Positions 46,254-56,311 of a stretch of DNA of 64,000 nt are shown here, piece by piece; positions within the stretch are counted from its first letter, which is position 1, and the number at the start of each line of letters is the position of its first letter. The DNA comes from Allocoprobacillus halotolerans (GTDB lineage Bacteria > Bacillota_I > Bacilli_A > Erysipelotrichales > Coprobacillaceae), in the NCBI RefSeq assembly GCF_024399475.1, contig NZ_CP101620.1:372001-436000 (forward strand), written 5' to 3'. Made by a program: the position numbers and the translations under genes. The notes under the pieces were generated by a model, which saw only the letters and a list, made by a program, of their open reading frames with translations, did no database searches and had not been told where the DNA came from.

Positions 46254-46935
46254 ATGAAGCTCCCGGGTCAAGACCCGGGGTATCTTCACGCTTCGCTTAT
46301 GCGATGCTATCATATACTCAAATACAACTGCTTATATTCCGTATCTTGTTTACCCTGTTCTTTCACATATTCTCTGATTACTTTTTCGTTTTGATTTTTA
46401 CCGACAGATGCGATAAAATATCCGTCGCTCCAGAATTGTCCTCCCCATAGTTGTTTTTTGACCTGCGGACACTCAGCAAATATTTGCCTTGCAGTTATAC
46501 TTTTTATGATTTTTACCAATTTTGAAGGAGCATACTCAGGTGTACTTTGAACAAGAAAATGCACATGATCTTTGTCTGCCCCTATTTCAAGAAAATGTAT
46601 ATAATCATATCTCAGTTCTATCCCAGGCAAATTTGCTTCAGATGTTCTTCAACAGAATCATCAAATACTACGCGACGATATTTTGCCGGACAGACAATGT
46701 GGTAAACAAGATTACTCACATTATGTGATAGATGTATAAATTGACTATTTCCCATTATCATCGCCCTCACTCTCGTATGATTGCGAAATCACTCTGTGAT
46801 TTCGATAATAAATTGTTTTACACAATTTATTATATCATACTTCGTTCGGCTTTACGCAGCAAGCTGCGGGAAATGCCCATTGAGTTCTTCCGTATCCTTC
46901 ACTCGGATACTTCAGAACTTATTATAGATACATGA
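46254..46935 (-). mobile_element. IS200-like element
   Basis: Holds a Y1 transposase gene. The 3' side has the CCCGGGTC/GACCCGGG hairpin at 46262-46282. The upstream side has CGAAATCAC/GTGATTTCG, AATAAATTGT/ACAATTTATT, CGCAG/CTGCG and GTATCC/GGATAC hairpins (46785-46915), as expected for single-stranded end recognition and mRNA control. Outer limits are approximate. Confidence 0.7.
46310..46755 (-). CDS. tnpA: IS200-type Y1 transposase TnpA (frameshifted)
   Basis: A HUH single-strand transposase. From ATG 46755: MGNSQFIHLSHNVSNLVYHI, VCPAKYRRVVF. A base is missing in the C-run 46622-46624; restored, it reads CLGIELRYDYIHFLEIGADK and DHVHFLVQSTPEYAPSK, which has the HUH motif (HVH). The catalytic Tyr is in GQFWSDGYFIASVG. 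About 147 aa, the usual length. The group II intron abuts its 3' side. Confidence 0.85.
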
Positions 46936-46945
46936 GTCCTAATCT

Positions 46946-46975
46946 AGACATCCAAAAGAAAAATGGATGTCTTTT
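46946..46975. terminator. Hairpin at the IS200 outer side
   Basis: AGACATCC and GGATGTCT around an 11-base loop, followed by T-run on the plus strand. It may be a leftover of the target locus. Confidence 0.45.
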
Positions 46976-46996
46976 CATATTGAATAAACAAAAAAG

Positions 46997-47035
46997 CTGA
47001 ATGAATCAACTTTTTAAAATTGATTCACTTCAGCC
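46997..47035 (-). terminator. Terminator of rpoE
   Basis: On the minus strand GCTGAAGTGAATCAA pairs with TTGATTCATTCAGC, then six T. The stem abuts the rpoE stop codon. Confidence 0.9.
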
Positions 47036-47368
47036 TTAATTATAATCATCTTCAATTAAACCATCGTCACCATCATCTTCTGATGGGTCTTCTTCCTCGT
47101 CAGCATAAATATCATTCATATCAATATGCACTTCATCAAATTTATGACGACTTCTTAAATCCCAACGATTTTCACCAACAGTAATAAAACGTCCATCTAA
47201 AGTTATATTCGTATAAAATAAAGATTCATTTTCATCTTTATCATCTTGATCAAAACCTTTAATTTCAGAAACTTCCTGCCATAATTTATAGAAATCTACA
47301 GGTTTTTTCTTTTTTGTCATTAAATCATAAGCAACATCTGCCATTGAACTTTGTCTATAATCAACCAT
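47036..47368 (-). CDS. rpoE: RNA polymerase delta subunit
   Basis: A Firmicutes-specific RNA polymerase subunit that affects promoter selectivity and recycling. The N-terminal HARE-HTH fold (SMADVAYDLMTKKKKPVDFY, KLWQEV, FYTNITLDGRFITVGENRWDLR) is followed by an acidic tail (YADEEEDPSEDDGDDGLIED). At 110 aa it is shorter than the ~170 aa of Bacillus because the acidic tail is short. It follows argS by 9 bases. Confidence 0.93.
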   Translation of the reverse strand: MVDYRQSSMADVAYDLMTKKKKPVDFYKLWQEVSEIKGFDQDDKDENESLFYTNITLDGRFITVGENRWDLRSRHKFDEVHIDMNDIYADEEEDPSEDDGDDGLIEDDYN

Positions 47369-47377
47369 AATATCCTC

Positions 47378-49039
47378 CTACATTTTTTCTGGTGCATTGA
47401 CACCAATTAAATTTAATGCATTTTTTAAAGTGATTTGTGCAGCCTTCACTAAAGCTAATCTTTGTGATGATAATTCTAAATGATTTTCATCAATAACATA
47501 ACAATCATTATAGAACGAATGGAATAATTGTGCAAGTTTTTGAATGTAATTTGCAATCTTATGAGGTGCTCTTTGTTTTGCACTTTCAACAATTTCATCT
47601 CTAAATTCATTGATATGTTTTACAAGTTCAATTTCTTTTTCATGAACTAACAATTCATAGTGTTGAGCCACTTCGATATGAGCTTGTGCTGCCTGTCTTT
47701 CAATTGAACACATTCTTGCATGGGCATATTGTGCATAATAAACTGGATTATCATTTGATTTTGATTTTGCAAGTGATAAGTCAAAATCAAATGGTGAACT
47801 CGCCGCTTTAGATACAAAGAAATAACGTGAGGCATCAACTCCGATATCTTCAATTAAATCTTTAATTGTTACAGCATTTCCAGTACGCTTACTCATTTTC
47901 ACAACTTCACCATTTTCTACCATACGTACCATCTGCATAATATCAATATTCAACTGATCAGCATTATACCCTAGTGCTTGAATAGCTGCCTTCATACGTT
48001 GAATATAACCATGATGATCAGCACCTAATAAATCAACTAAATATTGATAACCACGATCTAGCTTATTCAAATGATATGCAATATCAGGCGTTAAATATGT
48101 ATAACTTCCATCACTTTTAATTAACACACGATCTTTATCATCACCAAATTCTGTAGATTTAAACCATAAAGCCCCTTCACTTTCATAAGTATAGCCTTCA
48201 TCTTTTAGTTTCTGGATAGTTGGTTCAATTTTATTATCTTCATACAATGATGTTTCACTAAACCAAACATCATGAACAACTCTAAACTCCTTTAAAATAT
48301 CTTTAATCTTCTGTAACTCATGTTCAGTTCCAATTTTTCTAAAATAAGTAATGGCTTCTTCTTGAGACACATTTAAGAAACGATCTCCAAATTCTTCTTT
48401 TAAATTTTCAGCAATTTGAATAATATCAGGTCCATGATAACCATCTTCAGGTAACGATGCATCTTGACCAAAAGCCTGCAAATATCTAGCATATAAAGAT
48501 AATGCCAAGTTCGTAATCTGATTTCCAGCATCATTAATATAATATTCACTTGTGACATCATAACCAGCAGCTTTCATAATACGACAAATACTATCACCTA
48601 CTGATGCTCCTTTTGCATGTCCTAAGTGAAGATCACCAGTTGGATTAGCTGAAACAAACTCAATATTATATTTGATACCTTGGCCATAATCAGAATGACC
48701 ATAATGATCTTGTTCATCTAAAACATCTTTAATCACAGAAGTCATTGCATCTTTTCTTAAAAATAAATTAATAAATCCAGGTCCAGCCATTTCTACACGT
48801 TCAATATGTCCTGTTTCTAAATCCAATGCATCAATAATAGCTTGAGCAATTTCTCTAGGATTTCTTCTTAACACTTTTGTTAGTTGCATAGCGATATTCG
48901 TAGAATAATCACCATGTGCTTTATCTTTTGGAATTTCTATTACAATTTGATCAATTGGATAATCTTCCACAAATTTTAAATCAATCACTGCTTTTTGTAA
49001 GACCTTCTTTAATGAAAGTTCTATTTTATTAATAGCCAT
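47378..49039 (-). CDS. argS: Arginyl-tRNA synthetase
   Basis: Charges tRNA-Arg. It is a class I synthetase: EFVSANPTGDLHLGHAKGAS holds the HIGH-type motif HLGH, and VVKMSKRTGNAVT the KMSKR-type motif. The N-terminal Arg-S additional domain and the C-terminal DALR anticodon-binding domain (YYAQYAHARMCSIERQ onward) are both present. 553 aa, full length. It is in an operon with rpoE. Confidence 0.96.
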   Translation of the reverse strand: MAINKIELSLKKVLQKAVIDLKFVEDYPIDQIVIEIPKDKAHGDYSTNIAMQLTKVLRRNPREIAQAIIDALDLETGHIERVEMAGPGFINLFLRKDAMTSVIKDVLDEQDHYGHSDYGQGIKYNIEFVSANPTGDLHLGHAKGASVGDSICRIMKAAGYDVTSEYYINDAGNQITNLALSLYARYLQAFGQDASLPEDGYHGPDIIQIAENLKEEFGDRFLNVSQEEAITYFRKIGTEHELQKIKDILKEFRVVHDVWFSETSLYEDNKIEPTIQKLKDEGYTYESEGALWFKSTEFGDDKDRVLIKSDGSYTYLTPDIAYHLNKLDRGYQYLVDLLGADHHGYIQRMKAAIQALGYNADQLNIDIMQMVRMVENGEVVKMSKRTGNAVTIKDLIEDIGVDASRYFFVSKAASSPFDFDLSLAKSKSNDNPVYYAQYAHARMCSIERQAAQAHIEVAQHYELLVHEKEIELVKHINEFRDEIVESAKQRAPHKIANYIQKLAQLFHSFYNDCYVIDENHLELSSQRLALVKAAQITLKNALNLIGVNAPEKM

Positions 49040-49104
49040 AGTACCCTCCTTCTTACCATACTTTTAATACAATATCATATTTAACGATATAGTCAACATT
49101 TTTT

Positions 49105-50609
49105 CTACATTAATGGTGCAAATAATCTTAAAATAGCTTCATATATTCCTCTAAAACGACGACTCTGTTTTAAAGTGACTTTTTGTGAGAGAGCTAATGT
49201 TTCTTGAAAATCTCTGGAAATGTCTTGAATAACAGATTTTTGTGTCATCATGATATTACATTCAAAATGTAAATATAAACTACGATAATCAAAATTAATT
49301 GTTCCTACCGTCGCAATTCTTTGATCACATAAAACCATTTTAGCATGTACAAAACCTGGTTGATATTCATAGAACTCCACTCCCTCTTTCATCAAAGAAT
49401 AATAATAGGAACGGGTTACATGATAAACATTCTTCTTATCTGGAATCCCTGGCGTAATAATTTGTATTCGAACACCTTTTCTTCGTGCTAATAAAAAAGC
49501 CTTCATCATTGTTTCATCAATAATAAAATAAGGCGTCATAATTAAAATTTCCTCTTGGGCCTGATTGATCATATTTAAATAAATATGTTCTCCTGTATCT
49601 TCATGATCCACTGGTGAATCCCCATAAGCCACAACATAGCCATCATCTTGAATAGGTGGTAAATCACTAGGTTGATATTGCTTATAATCGTGATCTTGAT
49701 GCCTATAAGCATTCCATGTGGATAGAAACATCGTTGTTAAATTCCAGACACCTTGTCCTTCTAAACGAATACCTGTATCTTTCCAATGTCCAAAGCGCAT
49801 TTTGACATTCATATACTCATCCGCCAGATTAAAACCACCACTATATCCAATATTTCCATCAATAATACAAATCTTACGATGATCACGATGATTCATCGCT
49901 ATTGAAACCAAAGGTATAAAAGGATTAAAAACAACACATTGAATGCCCATCTTTTCTAATTTCTTTTCAAAATGATAAGGCAATGTTGTTAAACTACCTA
50001 CATCATCATAAATCAATCGAACTTCTACACCTTCTTGAACCTTTTTTCTAATATATCCAAAATACTTTGAAATATCAAACCTTCAGATACAATAAAATAC
50101 TCCATAAAAATATATCTTTGAGCTTGTTTGAGATCTTTCAATAAATCCCCATAACAATAATCACCTAAAGCATAATAACGACACTGTGTTTGTAAATAAG
50201 TTCCATATCCCAAATCAGACAAATAAGTCAAAGCATCTTGTTTAGACTCACTTAAAGTGAAAGACACATCATTTTCTAACAACATCTCTGGATTCATATC
50301 ATCAATGATAGGTTGTAAGATCTTTCTAATCTTTCTTGATGGTTTTTTATTTCCAATGAATAAATACAACAATCCTCCAAACATTGGAAATAATAATACA
50401 ATAATAATCCATGATATTTTATAAGAAGGATTTTCATCTTTATTCACTAACCATAAAACAACAATAAGACTCATAGCACGCATCAATGGCTGTATCCATG
50501 TATGATGTAACCATAGTTTTCTACCTATAAAAAACATCCAGACAAGCTGTAAGAATATAAGAAAACCAAAAATAACAATACGATTTAAAAAGATTTTAAA
50601 GATTTTCAT
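49105..50609 (-). CDS. cls: Cardiolipin synthase (frameshifted)
   Basis: A phospholipase-D-type membrane enzyme that joins phosphatidylglycerols to cardiolipin. Two N-terminal helices (IVIFGFLIFLQLVWMFFIGR, ISWIIIVLLFPMFGGLLYLF) come first. The break is in the run 50042-50047; adding one base gives LEKKVQEGVEVRLIYDDVGS. Two HKD motifs follow: HRDHRKICIIDGNIGYSGG and FVHAKMVLCDQRIATVGTIN. About 501 aa. It overlaps the DUF1934 gene by 4 bases. Confidence 0.9.
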
Positions 50610-51001
50610 GCATCTTCTCCAATGATTTCATCTTTAAAAGTCACCATAATATAAACCGTTGAAATTAATCCTTGATGATCATACAAAGCATATTTCATTT
50701 TTAAGACATCATCTCCACTTTGAAATTTCATCAATTCTGTTTTTAATTCTACCATTCCATAAGGTAACTGATACTGATTCCATACCATTTTCTCTTTATG
50801 AAATCTTAAAAGAGAATCACCATTTTTCAAATGAACTTCTTTGTCATCATAAGAAATTTGAATTTTTCCTTGTGAAGTTTGAAAATACAGATTTGTCTTT
50901 TGTCCATAACATATATAACCCTTGGCTTTATATTCAACTGTCTGTTGATCTCCATCTTGTTTAAAAATTGCTTTGTAATGAATTTGTTTTGTTTGATTCA
51001 T
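50606..51001 (-). CDS. DUF1934 (YwiB-like) beta-barrel protein
   Basis: A 131-aa calycin-like protein. It shows VEYKAKGYICYGQKTNLYFQ, KIQISYDDKEVHLKNG and LPYGMVELKTELMKF, a pattern of DUF1934 proteins that in Firmicutes often precede argS and rpoE. The function is unknown. It is the first gene of the cls-argS-rpoE strand, overlapping cls by 4 bases. Confidence 0.78.
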   Translation of the reverse strand: MNQTKQIHYKAIFKQDGDQQTVEYKAKGYICYGQKTNLYFQTSQGKIQISYDDKEVHLKNGDSLLRFHKEKMVWNQYQLPYGMVELKTELMKFQSGDDVLKMKYALYDHQGLISTVYIMVTFKDEIIGEDA

Positions 51002-51133
51002 TTTACATCACCGCTACCATTATAACAAAATCATTAAAGAAAAGTCACGTTTTATTTCTTATTCCCATATTTTATAGCTTTTATGAATAGAAATATATCT
51101 TTTCGGTAAAAATGAAAAAATGAGGTGATGTCA

Positions 51134-53001
51134 ATGAAGACAGTGATAAAATGGTTAAGAAGAATAGTCATTACTGGTTTTGTATTGATGATAGGTATTT
51201 ATTCAATCAGTTATTTGATGGTAGCCCCAGATTTAAATGGGGGACATATTATTCGTATGTATGATCAAAATCAAAAACTTTTTTATCAATCTCAACAACA
51301 AAGCAATGATGTTTCACTTAAAGATGTTTCACCTTATTTTTAAAAAGTATTGTTGCTATTGAAGATCATCGTTTTTATGAACATCGTGGTTTTGATCCTG
51401 TTGGTATTTTACGTGCTTTGAAAGCTAATATCAGTGAACAGGGAAATGTGGAAGGAGCCAGTACCATATCACAACAATACGCAAGATTGATGTTTTTAAA
51501 TAATGATAAAACATGGTCAAGAAAGATTCAAGAAGCTTTTTTAACAGTACGTTTAGAAGCACATTATAATAAAGATACGATTTTACAAGGTTATATCAAT
51601 ACAGTTTATTTTGGACATGGTATATATGGTATTGAAAATGCGAGTCTTTATTATTTTAATAAAGAACCGCGTGATTTAGATTTAAATGAAGCCAGTATGT
51701 TAGCAGGTGTTATTAATGGTCCCGAATATTATTCTCCATTTAAAGATTTAAAAGCCGCTAAAAGTAGACAGAAGATTGTTTTAGATGCTTTAGTAGAACA
51801 AAATCAAATTACCCAAAAAGAAGCTGATCAAACCTATCAAACTGAAATTCAACTCAATCCTCATCCTTCTTCTACTATTCAATGTGCCTATCCTTATTAT
51901 CGTGACTGTGTGATAAGTGAATTAAAAGAACTTGGTTTTTACAGTGAAGAATATGTCAATCAAGGGCTCAATATTCAAACGACATTAGATACACAAATCC
52001 AAGATCAGCTCAATCAAATCGTCAATGAACAAATGAAAGGGCGTGATGAATTAGAAGTATCAAGTATTATCTTAAACAGTCAAACATCAGGTGTTCTTGC
52101 ATTAATTGGTGGAAAAGATTATGCGTCTTCACAATTTAATCGTGCAACGCAAGCATCACGTCAAGTCGGTTCAACAATGAAACCATTGCTTTATTATATT
52201 GCTTTAGAGAATGGCTTTACACCCACAACCAAATTCAAAAGTGAACCAACAACTTTTCAATTAGAAAATGGAAAAACATATACACCTACCAATTTCAACA
52301 AAAAATATGCACATGATGATGTGACAATGGCACAGGCGATAGCACTCAGTGATAATATCTATGCTGTGAAAACACATTTGTTTTTAGGAGAACAGGCTTT
52401 GGTCAATGCCTTATCTCAATTTGGCTATCAACATATTTCACCCCATCCATCATTGGCACTGGGAACATTAAATACAAATGTCTATGACTTTTCAGCAGTT
52501 TATACAACACTTGCACATCATGGAATCTACAACAAAGTTCATACAATTACAAAAATCACTAATAATAATGGTGATATTTTATATGAATACCAGCCAGAAA
52601 ATAAACAATTACTCAATCAAGATACTTGTTTGATGATGAGCCAATTGTTGACAGCTCCATTTGAAAAATCTTTTCAATCCTATGCCAGTCCTACGATGTT
52701 GAATTATCCTGTCAATACGACATTTGCTGCAAAAACAGGTTCTACACCCTATGATTCATTATGTGCAGGTTACAATCCGCAATATACCCTTTTAAGTTGG
52801 GTAGGATATGATGATAATCGTGAAATGAATATGACTTCAGATACTAGAATTCCTAAAGTGATTTTTCAGACAATGGCTAATTTTCTTCAAAAAGAAGAAC
52901 TATGGTATGAACCCACAACCAATCTCAAAAAAATACCTATCAATCCTATCACTGGTGACTATCAAGAAAATGGGCTGGTTTTCTGGTTTAAAGAAACTTG
53001 A
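51134..53001 (+). CDS. Penicillin-binding protein, class A (transglycosylase/transpeptidase, frameshifted)
   Basis: A bifunctional peptidoglycan synthase. GAGGTG precedes ATG 51134 (MKTVIKWLRRIVITGFVLMI, membrane anchor). A T is missing in 51337-51341; restored, it reads PYFLKSIVAIEDHRFYEHRG with the glycosyltransferase Glu, then GASTISQQYARL and LNEASMLAGVINGP. The transpeptidase motifs are SRQVGSTMKPLLYY (SxxK), LSDNIYAVKT (SxN) and AAKTGSTPYDS (KTG). About 622 aa. It acts outside the membrane. Confidence 0.92.
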
Positions 53002-53111
53002 AATGTTAAATATTTTCAATAAATGACATAAGTTATCATCCAAAACTTAGATCCAATCGTGAATAAAAAAGCAATAACATAGAAAAACAATGGAATCTTA
53101 AATGCATTTAT

Positions 53112-53132
53112 GAAAATCATGAAATGATTTTC
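53112..53132 (+). terminator. Possible terminator after the PBP gene
   Basis: GAAAATCAT GAA ATGATTTTC, with a weak T-stretch after it. Confidence 0.4.
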
Positions 53133-53160
53133 TATTTACATATTTTGACGAGTATGTTAA

Positions 53161-53292
53161 TATAATGGCAATGAGGGAGTAGTCTCACAATATGTGTGAT
53201 GTGATCAACAATCGCGAATAATTTATTATTCTGGTGCATCTTAAAGACAAGACTCGTTAAAGAATACAATCTTTAGCGAACTTGTCTTTTTT
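53161..53292 (+). ncRNA. Probable yybP-ykoY (Mn2+) riboswitch with terminator
   Basis: TATAAT at 53161 precedes GAGGGAGTAG and a leader with ATCAACAATCGCG, CTGGTGCA and AAAGACAAG elements. It ends in a nested hairpin AAAGACAAG ... TAAAGA ... TCTTTA ... CTTGTCTTT plus T-run at 53243-53293. A P-type cation ATPase starts 30 bases on. yybP-ykoY Mn2+ riboswitches are known before such ATPases. Assignment is by eye from the conserved GGGAGTAG and context. Confidence 0.65.
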
Positions 53293-53324
53293 GTTTGTTG
53301 AAGATGATGAATGGAGGAAAAAGT

Positions 53325-55897
53325 ATGTATTATCAAAAGAGTATTGAAGAAACATTAAAAGATTGTCAAACGACAACAGAAGGTCTATCTTCAAAAGAAG
53401 CAATGGATAGACAACAAAAATATGGTAAAAATGAATTGGCTGAAAAGAAAAAGAAAGTCCTTTTTTGATTTTCTTAAAACAGTTTCAAGATTTACTTGTA
53501 ATTATCTTGATTATTGCCGCTATTATTTCAGGATTAAGTGGTCAATTTGAAAGTACATTTGTCATTGTGGCAGTCATTATTATTAATGCCATTTTAGGGA
53601 CTGTTCAAACATTGAAAGCAGAAAAATCTTTGGAGAGTCTCAAAAAACTTTCTATTCCTAGAGTTAAAGTTTTACGTGATGGGAAATTATGTGAACTCAA
53701 TTCTAATGAATTAACGATTGGCGATATTGTACAAGTAGAAGCTGGTGATGTTATTAGTGGTGATGGCCGTATCATCGAATCAGCTTCTTTACAAATTAAT
53801 GAAAGTGCCTTAACTGGAGAGGTTGATAGTGTTGATAAGACAATTGAAACTATTCATGATGATGTAATTGTTGGTGATCAAAAAAACATGGCCTTTTCAG
53901 GAAGTTTAGTAACCAATGGAACTGGTCGTTATATTGTGACAAGTATTGGAATGAATACAGAAATCGGAAAAATTGCTTCTATGTTAAATGAAGCAAAAGA
54001 TCGTAAAACACCTTTACAAAAGAGTTTGGATGATTTTAGTGGAAAATTATCTATTGCGATTATGATTATCTGTGCTATCGTTTTAGCTTTAAATATTTTC
54101 TTAGCGCATGAATCTCTACTTGATGCCTTAATGATTGCTGTTGCTTTAGCTGTTGCAGCCATTCCTGAAGCTTTAAGTTCAATTGTAACAATTGTTCTAT
54201 CAATGAGTACACAGAAAATGGTTAAAGAAAACGCTATTATAAAGAATTTAAATTCAGTAGAAAGCTTAGGTTGTGTATCTGTCATCTGTAGTGATAAAAC
54301 AGGAACCTTAACACAAAACAAAATGACACCTCAGACGATTTATTTAAATCAAAAGCTTATACAAATCAATGAATTAGATAGTTTTCTTCATGACCACGAT
54401 GTCCTTTTAAAAGCATGTTTATTATGTAATAATGCAGTCATTAATGGAGAACAAAGAATTGGTGATCCGACTGAATTGGCTTTAATTGATTTAGTGCATT
54501 TACACACAAAAAATAATCCAGAATATCAAAATGTCGCAATTCGTCAAAGTGAACTACCTTTTGATTCTGATCGTAAATTAATGAGTGTTTCATCTCAGAA
54601 TCACCTTTATACTAAAGGAGCACCCGATGTCATTTTAGAAAGATGTTCAACTATCTTAATAAATGGACGTAAAGAAATATTGACTGAACGACACAAAAAA
54701 GAAATTCTTCAACAAAATCAAAACTACGCTAATGATGGTTTACGTGTTTTAGGTTTTGCTTATAAAAATTTCAAAAAAGATGTCATCTCTTTCAATGATG
54801 AAAGTGATTTAACTTTTGTTGGTTTGGTATCTTTAATGGATCCACCGAGAGAAGAAAGCCAAGATGCTGTAACAAAATGTAAAATGGCTGGTATCAAACC
54901 TATCATGATTACAGGCGATCATGTTGTAACAGCGAGAAGCATTGCTAAAAAAATTGGTATTTATGAGGATGGAGATTTATCAATAGATGGACAACAATTA
55001 AATCAAATGAGTGATCAGGAACTCGATGAGAAATTGACACAGATTAGTGTTTATGCGCGTGTCGCTCCTGAACATAAGATTCGTATTGTTAAAGCATGGC
55101 AAAAACGTGGTGATATAGTTGCCATGACTGGTGATGGTGTTAATGATGCTCCTGCCTTGAAACAAAGTGATATTGGTGTTGCCATGGGAATCACAGGAAC
55201 TGAAGTTTCTAAAGATGCTGCCAATATGATTTTAACAGATGATAATTTCTCTACGATTGTTAAAGCGGTGATTACTGGTCGTAATGTTTATCGTAATATT
55301 AAAAATTCAATTAATTATTTATTATCAGGTAACTTTGCTGGTATCATCTGTGTCTTTATCGCTTCTTTACTTTTATTACCAACACCATTTTTCCCAGTGC
55401 ACCTATTATTCATGAATTTAATTACAGACTCTTTACCTGCTATTGCGATTGGAATGGAGGCTGGACGTAATGATGTTTTAAAAGAAAAACCTCGCCAAGC
55501 CAATGATTCTATTTTAAATAAAACAACCTTCTTACAGATCAGTTATGAAGGTATTGTGATTGCTATTTGTACAATGTGTGCTTATTTAACTGGTTTAAAA
55601 GGTGATCCATTAACGGCTTCAACAATGGCCTTTGCTACAATCTGTCTAGCTCGTCTCTTACACGGATTTAACTGCCGTAGTCACCAACCACTTACAAAAA
55701 TAGGACTTTTTACAAATCGTTCAAGCATTCTTGCCTTTATTATAGGATTTGCATTACTACATTTTATTCTATTTGTACCAGCAATGCATAGATTATTTAT
55801 GATTCATTCTATTTCAATGACACAACTTTTTGTTATTTATGGTTTTGCACTCTTACCAACATTGATCATTCAAGTAAGAAAAATGCTAACAAAATAA
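53325..55897 (+). CDS. P-type cation-transporting ATPase, PII/Ca2+-type (frameshifted)
   Basis: An ATP-driven exporter of Ca2+ or Mn2+. GGAGG precedes ATG 53325 (MYYQKSIEETLKDCQTTTEG). A base is missing in the A-run 53448-53452; restored, KKKESPFLIFLKQFQDLLV follows. The motifs are TGEVDSVDKT (TGES-like), AIPEALSSIV in helix 4, the phosphorylated Asp in VICSDKTGTLTQNKMT, KGAPDVILE, MITGDHVVTARSIAKKIG and AMTGDGVNDAPALKQSDIGV. About 857 aa. The upstream riboswitch suggests manganese detoxification. Confidence 0.92.
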
Positions 55898-55917
55898 GCA
55901 AGTCACCCGACTTGCTT
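55896..55917. terminator. Bidirectional terminator after the ATPase
   Basis: AAGCAAGTC ACCC GACTTGCTT with T-run on the plus strand and a convergent gene 4 bases on. Confidence 0.8.
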
Positions 55918-55920
55918 TTT

Positions 55921-56259
55921 CTATTCTCCTAATAATTTTAAAATATCTTCAACAAGAGCACACGCTGGACAATCACAATATTGCGCACCTTGTGATTGAA
56001 TTTCCTGACTATGAGCCACAATACTATTGGCTGTTTCCAATCCAAAATAATCCTGACCAGCTTTTGAACTGGCAAAAGCAATTAAATTTTCAATTGGCAT
56101 AATATCTTCTTTCATTTCAGCTACATATTTTTTTGTCATCATAGATTCATTTTCACTACCAATTGACTCTAACCATTCTTTTGCAACATCCTTTAATTCT
56201 TGACAACATGTAGGTGCTTTTAATAATTCATGCGTTTTTTCAATGACTTCATTTAACAT
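55921..56259 (-). CDS. Small Cys-containing conserved protein (112 aa)
   Basis: An acidic helical protein: MLNEVIEKTHELLKAPTCCQ, AKEWLESIGSE, PIENLIAFASSKAGQDYFG and a C-terminal QYCDCPACALVEDILKLLG. The CDCPAC motif and layout match a family often called Hsp90-like in Clostridia without evidence for a chaperone role. It may bind a metal through the Cys cluster. It converges on the P-type ATPase. Confidence 0.65.
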   Translation of the reverse strand: MLNEVIEKTHELLKAPTCCQELKDVAKEWLESIGSENESMMTKKYVAEMKEDIMPIENLIAFASSKAGQDYFGLETANSIVAHSQEIQSQGAQYCDCPACALVEDILKLLGE

Positions 56260-56311
56260 ATCTATATGCCTCCTTTATTCTATTTTACACCAATTTTATA
56301 AAGAAAACATC

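Noticed and set aside
49040-49104. T-box leader before argS
   Set aside because: The gap is only ~65 bases, without a T-box sequence or specifier hairpin, and argS is in a multi-gene strand with cls.
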